Shown here in pieces: positions 23,607 to 32,519 of a DNA stretch of 36,735 nucleotides; the first letter of the stretch is position 1; the number at the start of each line of letters is the position of its first letter. The DNA lies in contig SYAD01000233.1 of the NCBI GenBank assembly GCA_005789005.1, positions 1 through 36,735 of the forward strand, written 5' to 3'. Both the position numbers and the translations under genes were made by a program. Below the pieces are notes generated by a model, which saw only the letters and a program-made list of their open reading frames with translations, was not told the DNA's origin and did not search any database. The stretch comes from Planctomycetia bacterium (GTDB lineage Bacteria; Planctomycetota; Phycisphaerae; Phycisphaerales; SM1A02).

Positions 23607-24287
23607 TTAACTCAACTTGGGTAACAGGCTGGCCGAAACTGCTTCCAACATGGCGTGAACCGCGCGCACGGCGATGTTGGAATCCATATAAGGTCCACCG
23701 CGTTGAATCGCTTGCTCTGGAAGTTGCGGCACATGAATAAACCCGGCTATAAAATTATTGTGATTCTTAGGTGACTGCGCGTTCTCGTGAACGCAGTGAA
23801 GCAAGCGAAATAAAAGTTCATTGCAAAGAAATGTTCCCGCATCGGTGGATAATTTTGCTTGGACGCCCACTGATTCACATGCGAGCAACATGTCTTGTGT
23901 CGGTAAAGTTGCGGAATGTGATTGAGGTGCCCCCGCAATCACAACTTCATTTCTAAGTTGAAGCCCGGCGTTGTCAGCAATGCGGCTATCACGCACATTC
24001 ATCGCGCGAGTTTCAATATGAATGCGATCGGCTTTGGCGGATTCGCCAAGGGCCACAACTACGTCAGGCTGAAGTTTTTCAATCATGTACGCCGCGGCAT
24101 ACCAAGCGGATCCGGGCTGAATTCCCCCAACAACCGGAAGCGCGAGATACGCACGCGAGCCACTCAAGGGACTGCCTTCTTGGAGTAATTTTGCAATTGC
24201 AATAGTTGGATTCACGGCGCTTCCACCAAAGGGCTCGAAGCTTGTGACTAAAACAAGAGGGCGAGGAATATTTGAGTTCTTCGACAC
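23607..24287 (-). CDS. pcp: Pyroglutamyl-peptidase I
   Basis: This 226-residue cysteine peptidase removes N-terminal pyroglutamate (5-oxoproline) from peptides. The catalytic triad of family C15 is visible: E92 (HIETRAMNVRDSRI), C155 (TDAGTFLCNELLF) and H185 (FIHVPQLPEQ). The N-terminal TSFEPFGGSAVNPT matches the family signature TGFxPFGG with Ser for Gly. The protein is cytosolic with a GTG start at 24287. It is divergent from, and only 60 bases away from, the fused 5-oxoprolinase-like gene, which would convert the released 5-oxoproline to glutamate. That pairing suggests a shared promoter and a pyroglutamate recycling unit. Confidence 0.9.
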   Translation of the reverse strand: MSKNSNIPRPLVLVTSFEPFGGSAVNPTIAIAKLLQEGSPLSGSRAYLALPVVGGIQPGSAWYAAAYMIEKLQPDVVVALGESAKADRIHIETRAMNVRDSRIADNAGLQLRNEVVIAGAPQSHSATLPTQDMLLACESVGVQAKLSTDAGTFLCNELLFRLLHCVHENAQSPKNHNNFIAGFIHVPQLPEQAIQRGGPYMDSNIAVRAVHAMLEAVSASLLPKLS

Positions 24288-24347
24288 AAGAGCACACTAC
24301 CAAGCGTTTCAATTTATTTCCCGCACGGTTACGCTGCAAGCAATACT

Positions 24348-27300
24348 GTGGCTCAAGCACAACCATCCAATTCTTTGGACAACTCCACGATTGATTACAA
24401 CAACAAAATCAAGTGGAACATTGGTGTTGACACGGGAGGAACATTCACGGATTGCGTGGCGCGTCATATTGATGGCCGTATCGCGCGCGCCAAAGTGCTA
24501 AGCACGTCTGCATTGCGTGGAGTGGTTCGTGGCGCATCCGAACGTTCGCTTGTGGTTGAATTCACCAGCGACCTGTCGCTAAAAAATATCGCTGAATTTT
24601 TTGCGGGGTTCGTGATTCATGCGGTGAGTGGAGCAATCACACGCCTTGAGCATCGGGCACGTCTGACCGCGCATACTGATAGTTGGCGTGTAGAAACGGC
24701 GCAACTTCTTGAGTCTGGTTATGTTGAGTTTCAAATAAGCAACAACTTGTCAAAGACAACGGCGCCGTACGAAAAAACACATGAATTGACTGAGAAAAAC
24801 CGCGCTGCGTCAAACATGGCGAATGCGCATGGGGCGCACCCATTGGGATCATTTGTGGACTTTGTCGCGCCATTTGAGGCGCCGATCCTTGCCGCACGAC
24901 TTGCGATTGATCGACCATTTCCCCAATCACTTGATGATTGCCGAATCTGCATTGGCACCACTCGCGGAACAAACGCGCTACTGCAAGGACGCGTGAGCGC
25001 GGTGACACTATTTGTGAATGAAGGCCTTGAAGATATTTTGCGTATTGGCGACCAACGGCGCATGGATATTTTCGCGGCCGCGCCACGCAAGCCGCCAACC
25101 CTGGAAAAAAATTCTGTTGGAGTGAGCGCTCGCATGAAATTAGATGGCAATCAACTCACAGCAGTTGATGAACCTGCGCTGCGCGCTCTTGCGCAAATTG
25201 GTGTTGCGGCTGGAAACAGCATCGCCGCAGTTGCGCTGTTGCACGCTGGAGTGAATCCCGCGCATGAGATTCGCGTGGCGCAGATTTTGCGCGAGGAGGG
25301 CTTCGCATGGATTTCGCTTTCACATCAATGTGGTTCTACAAGCCGCTTTGAGCCACGCGCGCGCGCGGCCGTGATTGACGCCGCGCTCAGCGGACCAGTT
25401 GGTGAATTCATCAACTCCGTTCAAAGTGGCGCGGCGGGCGCGGACATATTCATGATGACCAGCGCCGGCGGACTCACGCCCGTTGGCGCATTCGCGCCAC
25501 GTGAAAGTTTGTTGTCGGGGCCAGCCGGTGGAGTTGCGGGCGCGGGCACAATAGCGGGCGAGTGTGGCTTCGAGCGTTGCGTCACGCTTGACATGGGCGG
25601 CACCAGCACCGATGCCGCTCGGGTGGACGGCGCGCCGGAGATGCGAGATGAAACAAATGTTGGTGGAGCAATCATCGCATCGCCTTGTGTTGCTGTTGAA
25701 AGCGTGGCCGCGGGTGGCGGATCTATTTTGTGGTGGGACGGCGAAGCGCGGCGTGTTGGACCGCAAAGCGCGGGAGCAACACCAGGCCCCGCGTGTTACG
25801 GCGCGGGCGGGCCGCTCACGCTTACCGACGCGCATTTAATTTTGGGGCATATCGATGCAAAAAAAATGCCAATTCCAATTTCACTTCACGATGCTCTGAA
25901 GCGTGCGAATGAATTGCACGCGGCGATCACTCAACATAATGATGCGCGAAATATTACGAATACGGCACGACAGGAAATGGTTGCAGATCGCGAAGCAACG
26001 GCGCCACAAAGCGCGTCGAGCATGACGTTGAATGAAATGTTGGAGGGGTTCATTGCTATCGCCGACGAGGCCATGTCTGCGGCAATTCGCACGGTCACTG
26101 TTCGCAAAGGCGTGGATCCGACAACCCACGCGCTGGTGGCGTTTGGCGGCGCGGGCGGACTTCATGCGTGCTCCATTGCGCAGCGACTTGGCATAGACAA
26201 CATTGTCCTTCCGGCGGACGCGGGCCTTCTATGCGCAAGTGGAATTTCCCAAGCCCCTGTCACGCGGGTTGTCTGGGAACTTGTGCTGCGAGTAATTGAT
26301 GAAGAGCAACCAACGCTGCATGAAAAGTTTATCCAATTATTTGAGCGCGCCAAAAAAGAATTGCTGGACATTGGAATGGATGCATCCACCGCCAATCAAA
26401 CCCGACGCGTGGCATTGATGCGCCTGAAAGGACAAGAAGAAAGTTTGGAAATTGAGTTGCCGCTTACGAATACGCAGCCACTGAACGCCGAACGACTGCG
26501 TGATTTATTCAAGCGCCGCTTCCATGAAACATACGGATTCCTTCCCGATACCGCGCGTGCGATTGAGCTTGAACGCCTTCGTCTTCAAGTGGAGATCACG
26601 CGGACACATCCGGCGCGCGCGAATTGTGACACGACCAATTCCACCGACATCATTGGGCCAGCAGTGCTGCCACGGGCGCATTCCACCGCGTTTGTTGCCA
26701 CTGGATGGCGTGCATCCACGCACCAAAGTGGCGCCACAATTCTTTCCCGCGATCAGTCCGCGCGCGCTTTCACGAACCCTACGGCGCATTCGCATGAACT
26801 TGTCGCGGCGCAGCTTGGCTCCATTGCCACCGACATGGGCGAACAACTTCGACGCACGGCGGTTTCCCCCAACATCAAAGATCGGCTGGATTTTTCGTGC
26901 GGTCTGCTTGATGCGGATGGTTTTCTTGTTGTGAACGCGCCGCACATTCCAATTCACTTGGGCGCGCTTGGCGTGTGCGTGCGTGAAGTGGGCAAGGCGC
27001 ATACGTTTGCGCCTGGCCAAGTGTGGGTTGTCAATCACCCGCGCTTTGGCGGTTCGCATTTGCCGGATCTCACGATGATCACGCCGATTTTTTCCAAAGC
27101 CAACACAAATACCGCTCATGCAGAACTGCTTGGCTTCGCCGCCAATCGCGCGCATCATGCGGAAATAGGCGGAACACGACCGGGTTCCATGCCGCCCGAC
27201 GCCACCACTCTTGCGCACGAAGGAGTTGTGATTGAGCCAACGTTGATAGTTGAAAATGGCGTGGCGAACCTGGACCGTGTGGAGCGTCAATTGCGCGGCG

Positions 27301-28388
27301 GCGCGTGGCCAAGCCGTATGGTGGCGGACAATCTTGCTGATATTTCAGCGCAAATAGCGGCAAATGAACTTGCAGTGTCACGCATGCATGACTTGCTTGA
27401 GCACACTGATTTGCAATCACTGCGCGCAGCATTCCAAAAGTTGCGTGCGTCCGCGCGCCGCGCCGCGGAGCACGCGATTCAATTATTACCCGCCCTCATC
27501 GTTCCGATTGAAGAACGCCTAGATGATGGCACAGTGCTACGCGCGCAAATGCGCCGCATCGAACATCCGCCGCGGCTTGTGATTGATTTCACTGGAACAT
27601 CGCCGCAACACGCGAAAAATCTCAACGCGCCGCAAGCGGTTACACGAGCCGCCGTGATGTATTCCATTCGTGTTTTAGTTGGGCAACTCCTTGGCGGAAT
27701 CACGCCAGCGTTTCCAATGAACGAAGGCTTGCTTGATCCAATTGAAATCATTTTGCCCGAAGGAATAATTTTATCGCCAAATTTTTCGGGCGCGCCCGAC
27801 AAGTGCCCCGCTTGCGCGATTGGACAAACCGAAACAAGCCAGCGACTTGTGGACTTACTTTGGCGAGCGTTCAATCTTGCGGCATGCAGTCAAGGAACCA
27901 TCAACAATCTTTTATTTGGCAACGCGCGATTTGGATTTTATGAAACCATCGCAGGTGGCGCGGGCGCGACCGTGAGTGGCGACGGCGAAAGCGGCGTGCA
28001 TACGCACATCAGCAACACTCGCATCACCGACGCTGAGGTGCTTGAACGGCGCTACCCCGTGCGTCTTGAGCAATTTTCCATTCGGCGCAATTCCGGCGGC
28101 GCGGGAAAATTTCATGGTGGCGACGGCCTTGTGCGACGGCTGCGTTTTCTTGAGGCGGTTGATTTATCATTTCTTTCGCAACACCGCGTTGAGGCGCCGT
28201 ACGGAATGAATGGCGGCGCGACAGGCAAGCGTGGATCGCAGCGAATTCTGCGAACCAATGGAGCGCGCGAGGAAATACCTGGAATTGTGGCAGCGCGCAT
28301 GGAGATCGGCGACGCTATTGAAATTGAAACTCCTGGCGGCGGTGGATTTGGAAAGAAAGATGACGCACGTAACAAATCTCAAGAGTAG
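24348..28388 (+). CDS. Fused HyuA-HyuB ATP-dependent 5-oxoprolinase/hydantoinase
   Basis: This 1346-residue protein joins the HyuA and HyuB halves, as in 5-oxoprolinase, which uses ATP to open 5-oxoproline to glutamate. The N-terminal HyuA ATP-binding motif is D28-[20 protein letters not shown] follows near residue 200 and [15 protein letters not shown] near 415. HyuB occupies roughly 800-1330 and contains the [13 protein letters not shown] block and the [16 protein letters not shown] motif near the C terminus. Between the first motif and GTTRGTN is an insertion of about 120 residues ending in [12 protein letters not shown], a form I associate with planctomycete homologues. The GTG start at 24348 lacks a clear ribosome site. 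Divergent pcp supports 5-oxoproline as substrate; N-methylhydantoin or another hydantoin is the alternative. Confidence 0.88.
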   Translation: MAQAQPSNSLDNSTIDYNNKIKWNIGVDTGGTFTDCVARHIDGRIARAKVLSTSALRGVVRGASERSLVVEFTSDLSLKNIAEFFAGFVIHAVSGAITRLEHRARLTAHTDSWRVETAQLLESGYVEFQISNNLSKTTAPYEKTHELTEKNRAASNMANAHGAHPLGSFVDFVAPFEAPILAARLAIDRPFPQSLDDCRICIGTTRGTNALLQGRVSAVTLFVNEGLEDILRIGDQRRMDIFAAAPRKPPTLEKNSVGVSARMKLDGNQLTAVDEPALRALAQIGVAAGNSIAAVALLHAGVNPAHEIRVAQILREEGFAWISLSHQCGSTSRFEPRARAAVIDAALSGPVGEFINSVQSGAAGADIFMMTSAGGLTPVGAFAPRESLLSGPAGGVAGAGTIAGECGFERCVTLDMGGTSTDAARVDGAPEMRDETNVGGAIIASPCVAVESVAAGGGSILWWDGEARRVGPQSAGATPGPACYGAGGPLTLTDAHLILGHIDAKKMPIPISLHDALKRANELHAAITQHNDARNITNTARQEMVADREATAPQSASSMTLNEMLEGFIAIADEAMSAAIRTVTVRKGVDPTTHALVAFGGAGGLHACSIAQRLGIDNIVLPADAGLLCASGISQAPVTRVVWELVLRVIDEEQPTLHEKFIQLFERAKKELLDIGMDASTANQTRRVALMRLKGQEESLEIELPLTNTQPLNAERLRDLFKRRFHETYGFLPDTARAIELERLRLQVEITRTHPARANCDTTNSTDIIGPAVLPRAHSTAFVATGWRASTHQSGATILSRDQSARAFTNPTAHSHELVAAQLGSIATDMGEQLRRTAVSPNIKDRLDFSCGLLDADGFLVVNAPHIPIHLGALGVCVREVGKAHTFAPGQVWVVNHPRFGGSHLPDLTMITPIFSKANTNTAHAELLGFAANRAHHAEIGGTRPGSMPPDATTLAHEGVVIEPTLIVENGVANLDRVERQLRGGAWPSRMVADNLADISAQIAANELAVSRMHDLLEHTDLQSLRAAFQKLRASARRAAEHAIQLLPALIVPIEERLDDGTVLRAQMRRIEHPPRLVIDFTGTSPQHAKNLNAPQAVTRAAVMYSIRVLVGQLLGGITPAFPMNEGLLDPIEIILPEGIILSPNFSGAPDKCPACAIGQTETSQRLVDLLWRAFNLAACSQGTINNLLFGNARFGFYETIAGGAGATVSGDGESGVHTHISNTRITDAEVLERRYPVRLEQFSIRRNSGGAGKFHGGDGLVRRLRFLEAVDLSFLSQHRVEAPYGMNGGATGKRGSQRILRTNGAREEIPGIVAARMEIGDAIEIETPGGGGFGKKDDARNKSQE

Positions 28389-28415
28389 TGAATTGAACTA
28401 AGGCATTTTAAATCC

Positions 28416-29360
28416 ATGGCTCCAGCAACACATTCATCCAACCCCTCGGTGATCAGCGTGAAATCGCTTCATGTGTATCCGCTCAAGGGAGCGGCCGGAT
28501 TTTCGCCACAAAGTTGGTCGGTGGATGAACGCGGATTACGCCACGACCGTCGCTTTATGTTGGTGGATGAAACTGGAAATTTTATTTCGCAGCGAACTTG
28601 CGCCAAGTTAGCGCTCTTGCGCGCGGAAATTATTTCGAATGTGATTCGTATTTCGTATCCAATACGCACGGCGGAAATGGCCGAGCCCGCGGCAAGCGCG
28701 CTGCGAGCACACGACATGGCGCAACGCAAATCGCTGGAAATACCGCTGGAAATACCGCTTGAAATTGCGGATTATGCAATCACTGCAACGCCAAACAATT
28801 GCATTCGTGTGCAAGTGTGGGATGACTTTCTAGAAGTTCCAGCGCTCTGGCCGAAAGCAGACGCGGCGATGAGCGGCTTTCTTGGCCAAGCCTGCCGCCT
28901 TGTGTACATGCCGGACAACACAACACGCTTGACAAGCATGACCCGTGGTGAGCCGCGGCGCAATATTAGCTTTGCCGACGCCGCCCCACTGTTGTTGACC
29001 AGTGAAACTTCGCTGGAGGATTTAAACATGCGCCTGCAAAAAGCTGGGTCAGCGGCAATTCCCATGGATCGATTCCGTGCCAACATTGTCATTCGTGGAG
29101 CAGCGCTTACGGAGGATGATCACTGGAGCGCGCTTCGCATCAACAACGCGCACTTTCGCGCGAGCAATTCGTGCAAGCGTTGCAAGGTGATCACCATTGA
29201 TCAAGCCACTGGCGAGTTTGTCTCGCGCGATCCCATTTTAACCCTTGCAACGTATCTCGGCGATGGAAAGAGCGTGACCTTTGGCCAACACATGTTGGTG
29301 GAACGCGCAGGCATGATCAGTGTTGGTGACGCAATCACAATTGATTCTTGCACGCGTTGA
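28416..29360 (+). CDS. MOSC domain-containing protein (molybdenum-cofactor sulfurase C-terminal/mARC-like)
   Basis: This 314-residue protein has a MOSC N-terminal beta-barrel (about 10-110, VKSLHVYPLKGAAGFSPQSW and RRFMLVDETGNFISQR) and a MOSC domain (about 150-310). The cysteine expected to carry or coordinate sulfur/Mo is C253 or C256 in ASNSCKRCKV, followed by TIDQATGEF. Such proteins bind molybdenum cofactor and include the mARC reductases and YcbX, which reduce N-hydroxylated compounds. Residues 107-118 (LEIPLEIPLEIA) come from a 12-base tandem repeat. The gene follows the oxoprolinase gene by 27 bases and may be cotranscribed. No ferredoxin domain is present. The redox partner is unknown. 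Confidence 0.85.
   Translation: MAPATHSSNPSVISVKSLHVYPLKGAAGFSPQSWSVDERGLRHDRRFMLVDETGNFISQRTCAKLALLRAEIISNVIRISYPIRTAEMAEPAASALRAHDMAQRKSLEIPLEIPLEIADYAITATPNNCIRVQVWDDFLEVPALWPKADAAMSGFLGQACRLVYMPDNTTRLTSMTRGEPRRNISFADAAPLLLTSETSLEDLNMRLQKAGSAAIPMDRFRANIVIRGAALTEDDHWSALRINNAHFRASNSCKRCKVITIDQATGEFVSRDPILTLATYLGDGKSVTFGQHMLVERAGMISVGDAITIDSCTR
28734..28769 (+). repeat. 12-bp tandem repeat inside the MOSC gene
   Basis: CTGGAAATACCG is repeated perfectly twice (28734-28745, 28746-28757) and a third diverged copy follows (28758-28769). The unit is four codons, so it keeps the frame and gives LEIP-LEIP-LEIA between the N-terminal barrel and the MOSC domain. Confidence 0.9.
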
Positions 29361-29450
29361 ATGCGCGAATTGAATGAGCAGTGAATGCGATTTGATTGCG
29401 TGTTGAATGCGTATTGATTGCGCGGGTGAATTGCATGCGATGAATTCGTC
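29341..29450. repeat. Degenerate 10-13 base tandem repeat (TTGAATGCG-like)
   Basis: From the last codons of the MOSC gene into the gap before lysA, short units such as TTGAATGCG, TTGATTGCG and TGAATGCGA recur about six to eight times at 10-13 base spacing. The array is imperfect and lies between convergent genes. It looks like a decayed microsatellite or cluster of binding sites. The rest of the gap to 29504 is AT-rich with no clear terminator. Confidence 0.6.
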
Positions 29451-29504
29451 TTGATATTGCCTTGACAGCGCGCTTTCAAAGCTACTCAAACTGAAAAAAT
29501 AAAA

Positions 29505-30728
29505 TCAATCACAAACCACAACGCGCCCGGCCGACACCGCAATTTCATCGGGCAATTCATGGCTGTTGTATTGACTGGCCATGGTGAAGCCGTAAGCGCC
29601 AGCGTCCGCAATGGCGACCAGATCGCCCTGCTTCAGTTGCGAAAGAGAAACATCTTTTGCAAGAAAATCCGACGACTCGCAAATGGGACCGACAATGTCG
29701 TACATAATTTTTTCACCCGCGTCTTGGCGCAACGGCAAAATACGGTGCTTTGATCCATACAGCGCGGGCCGCACCAAGTGATGCATGCCCGTGTCAAGAA
29801 TGGCGAATGTTTTTGCGGCGGTGGCCTTGATGTATTGAACGCGCCCAACAAGCACGCCAGCACGCGCGACAAAAACGCGGCCAGGCTCGGTCAGTAATTC
29901 AACATCAAGTCCACCCGTGGCGTCAATGGCTATTCGGCCATACTGCGTGATCATTTCAAATTCGCGCGCGTTGTCATCGGTGTCATAGGCAATGCCAAGA
30001 CCGCCGCCAATATCAAGGCGATCAAGCGCGTGTCCTTCCGCCTTAAATGTTTCATGCACTGCAATTGTTTTTTCAATCGCCTCGCGAATCACATCAAGAT
30101 CAAATAGAAGCGAGCCGATGTGCATGGTGAAACCGCGCAACCGCAACCACTTGCTATTGCGCGCAAGAATGCCGCGTAATTCTGGCATGAATGATTCATC
30201 CATGCCAAATTTGTTGTCGCGAAATCCAGTGGTTATATAGGGATGCGTCTTGGGATTCACGTTTGGATTTAGGCGAAAGGCCACGTCGGCCACCACGCCA
30301 AGGCTCCGCGCGATGTCAGCGATGCGCTGCAACTCTTGCGGACTTTCAACATTGATCTGTTTAATACGCGCTTCAAGCGCGCGCTGAATCTCTTGGTGTG
30401 TCTTGGCCACGCCAGAAAAAATAATTCGGTCAGCGGGCACTCCCGCGGCAAGAGAGCGCGCAATTTCCCCGCCCGACACCGTGTCCACGCCCGCGCCAAG
30501 CGCGCACAAATGCCGCAAAATGGCGGCATTGCTGTTGGCTTTCATGGCGTAATGAATAGTGTGGCGCGCGCCAGTAAACGCGTTGTTCATGGCTTGAAAG
30601 CGCAACGCAATGTCATCCAAGTCGTAGACATATGCGGGTCGATCAAGCGCGCCAACAATGGAATCAACCGTCACGCTTGCGCGCGCGTCGCCAACATGAA
30701 GTGTTCCATCACTATAAAAAAATGCCAC
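29505..30728 (-). CDS. lysA: Diaminopimelate decarboxylase
   Basis: This 407-residue fold-III PLP enzyme decarboxylates meso-diaminopimelate to lysine. The PLP lysine is K63 in HYAMKANSNAAIL, followed by GVDTVSGGEI and the HIGSLLFD motif. LDIGGGLGIAYD forms the glycine-rich phosphate-binding loop, and CESSDFLAKD near the C terminus carries the active-site cysteine shared between subunits. Start is GTG at 30728 with AAAGG upstream. The length is normal (about 410-420). It is divergent from the kynurenine monooxygenase gene. It does not look functionally tied to the kynurenine block. Confidence 0.95.
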   Translation of the reverse strand: MAFFYSDGTLHVGDARASVTVDSIVGALDRPAYVYDLDDIALRFQAMNNAFTGARHTIHYAMKANSNAAILRHLCALGAGVDTVSGGEIARSLAAGVPADRIIFSGVAKTHQEIQRALEARIKQINVESPQELQRIADIARSLGVVADVAFRLNPNVNPKTHPYITTGFRDNKFGMDESFMPELRGILARNSKWLRLRGFTMHIGSLLFDLDVIREAIEKTIAVHETFKAEGHALDRLDIGGGLGIAYDTDDNAREFEMITQYGRIAIDATGGLDVELLTEPGRVFVARAGVLVGRVQYIKATAAKTFAILDTGMHHLVRPALYGSKHRILPLRQDAGEKIMYDIVGPICESSDFLAKDVSLSQLKQGDLVAIADAGAYGFTMASQYNSHELPDEIAVSAGRVVVCD

Positions 30729-31054
30729 GCTTGCGCCTTTCGAATTTGTTCAGCCACTGCCAGCATTGCGGATATTGCAACATGCCCTTTGTACGATAGC
30801 GAAAGCGCAAGGCTTGTCATTGTGTATTACATGCAGCGTCAACCACCTGCGAATATCCAATCCAGAATGTAATTTTGTGACTGGCTCACATTGAGCGAGT
30901 GATGTAATTCGACAGGCACCTTCATACTTGAGGACATGCGCACTCGGTGTCGCGCTGGATGTCGCACTCCGGGGCGCAAAGCGATTGCTGCTGGCCAAGA
31001 CCCTAAAAACAATGACCGCCTGCCATATAAAGCAGAACTTCTTACACTTGTGGC
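30729..31054. other. Divergent lysA/kmo intergenic region
   Basis: This 326-base region separates the GTG starts of lysA (leftward) and kmo (rightward) and should hold both promoters. A TATAAA box lies at about 31025-31030, roughly 25 bases before the kmo start. A short ORF described separately occupies its right third. No other gene is seen. Confidence 0.5.
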
Positions 31055-31058
31055 GTGA
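30936..31058 (+). CDS. Possible 40-aa leader ORF overlapping kmo start
   Basis: An ATG at 30936 opens 40 codons ending in TGA at 31056-31058, which overlaps the kmo GTG start at 31055 as GTGA. A GAGG lies just upstream, though too close to be ideal. The peptide is Arg/Cys-rich at the start and ends YKAELLTLVA. No family is recognised. The overlap is the classic layout for translational coupling and could explain why kmo lacks its own ribosome site. Chance is quite possible. Confidence 0.28.
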   Translation: MRTRCRAGCRTPGRKAIAAGQDPKNNDRLPYKAELLTLVA

Positions 31059-32476
31059 ACAAATCCGTAGTCATTGTTGGTGCGGGACTCGCAGGCTGCT
31101 TGCTTGCGGTGTATCTCTCGCGCGCGGGCTGGACCGTTGACGTGCGCGAGCGCCGCGGCGATCCGCGGGCGCGCGGGCATGCCGCCGGTCGCTCCATCAA
31201 TCTTGCAATCAGCGCGCGCGGCCTGAAAGCGCTTCGACGCGCGGGCCTTGAGGAAATAATCTTGCGCAACGCCATTCGCATGCCTGGTCGGATGATTCAT
31301 TCGCGCGCAGGCGCGCAGGAATTTCACCAGTACAGCCGCGATCCCAATCACGCGATTCAAAGTGTGTCGCGTAGCGCGCTGAATCTTGCGCTATTGGAGG
31401 CGGCGGCCGCGGAAAAAAATGTCGGTATTACATTTCATCAACGCTGCGTTGAAGTTGCGGCGGCGTCTGGCACAGTGATATTTATTGATGACAACACGAA
31501 GCAGACCAGCAATGTCGTGGCGGATTTAATTGTTGGCGCGGACGGCGCCTACAGCGCATTGCGCGGCATCATGCAAAAGAATGAAGGCTTTGATTATTCC
31601 CAAGAGTGGCTTGGTCACGGCTACAAAGAAATGCAAATTCAACCGGTGACAAGCGGCGCACACGCGCCATTTGCCATGAATCCAAACGCGCTGCACATTT
31701 GGCCGCGCGGCGCTTCCATGATGATCGCGCTGCCAAATCCAGATGGCTCGTTTACGTGCACGCTGTTTTGGCCACACAGCGGAAGTGGAAGCTTTGCGGA
31801 AATTTCTGGCGCCGCAAATGGTCGCGCGCACTTTCTGCGCGACTACGCCGACGCGCTGCCATTGATGCCCACGTTTGACGCGGACTTTGACGCGAATCCT
31901 GTTGGCAGTATGCTGACCGTTCGCTGCAATCCATGGTCGCAAGGTGGGCGTGTTGTGTTGCTTGGCGACGCGGCGCACGCCATTGTTCCATTCTTTGGTC
32001 AAGGCGCCAACGCCAGCTTTGAAGATTGCGAATCATTGACCGACGCGCTTGCAGCACACGGTGACAATATTGCCGCCGCGATTTCCGCGTATGAGTTGGA
32101 CCGCAAGCGCAACGCCGACGCGATTGCGGAAATGGCGCTGACCAACTTTGTGGAGATGCGCGATAAGACCGCGTCGCGCATGTTCAAATGGAAAAAGAAG
32201 TTGGATCATTTTATGCACGCCATGTCGCCGAAGTTTTTTATTCCCCGCTACGACATGGTGAGCTTCAGCAACATTCCTTACGCTGACGCGCTGAAGAAAT
32301 CGCACAAGCAAGATGCCATGCTGGCGCGCGCCACGGTGTTTATTCTGTGTTGCCTATCCGTTGGAATGTGGGCTGTCATTGCGCCGCAGTACAAGAAAGA
32401 CTTCATCAGTGTTGCGTTGGTCATTGCTTTTATTTGGATTACGTTTAAGTGGATCGGTCGGAGAGCGCGTTCATGA
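31055..32476 (+). CDS. kmo: Kynurenine 3-monooxygenase
   Basis: This 473-residue FAD-dependent aromatic hydroxylase converts kynurenine to 3-hydroxykynurenine with NADPH and O2. The N-terminal FAD motif is VVIVGAGLAGCLLAVYLSRAGW (glycines 9, 11 and 14), followed by the KMO-specific GRSINLAISARGLKALRRAGL. The second FAD motif GDAAHAIVPFFGQGAN starts near residue 304. The C terminus has two hydrophobic segments (about 424-441 and 449-465) that would anchor it to a membrane, as in KMO. Start is GTG without a clear ribosome site; a short ORF overlaps it. The aminomuconate semialdehyde dehydrogenase gene follows after 43 bases. Confidence 0.95.
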   Translation: MNKSVVIVGAGLAGCLLAVYLSRAGWTVDVRERRGDPRARGHAAGRSINLAISARGLKALRRAGLEEIILRNAIRMPGRMIHSRAGAQEFHQYSRDPNHAIQSVSRSALNLALLEAAAAEKNVGITFHQRCVEVAAASGTVIFIDDNTKQTSNVVADLIVGADGAYSALRGIMQKNEGFDYSQEWLGHGYKEMQIQPVTSGAHAPFAMNPNALHIWPRGASMMIALPNPDGSFTCTLFWPHSGSGSFAEISGAANGRAHFLRDYADALPLMPTFDADFDANPVGSMLTVRCNPWSQGGRVVLLGDAAHAIVPFFGQGANASFEDCESLTDALAAHGDNIAAAISAYELDRKRNADAIAEMALTNFVEMRDKTASRMFKWKKKLDHFMHAMSPKFFIPRYDMVSFSNIPYADALKKSHKQDAMLARATVFILCCLSVGMWAVIAPQYKKDFISVALVIAFIWITFKWIGRRARS

Positions 32477-32519
32477 CTATGGCTTGTTGTGTGCAAAAAA
32501 AATCAACAGTCACACATTC

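Noticed and set aside
26505..27290. 261-codon minus-strand frame within the oxoprolinase gene
   Set aside because: It lies opposite conserved HyuB sequence; the Arg-rich product is typical of antisense frames here.
24348..28388. The HyuA-HyuB fusion as the missing allantoinase
   Set aside because: Allantoin is a hydantoin, so it is conceivable, but the gene is 18 kb from the ureide locus and paired with pcp, which favours 5-oxoproline.
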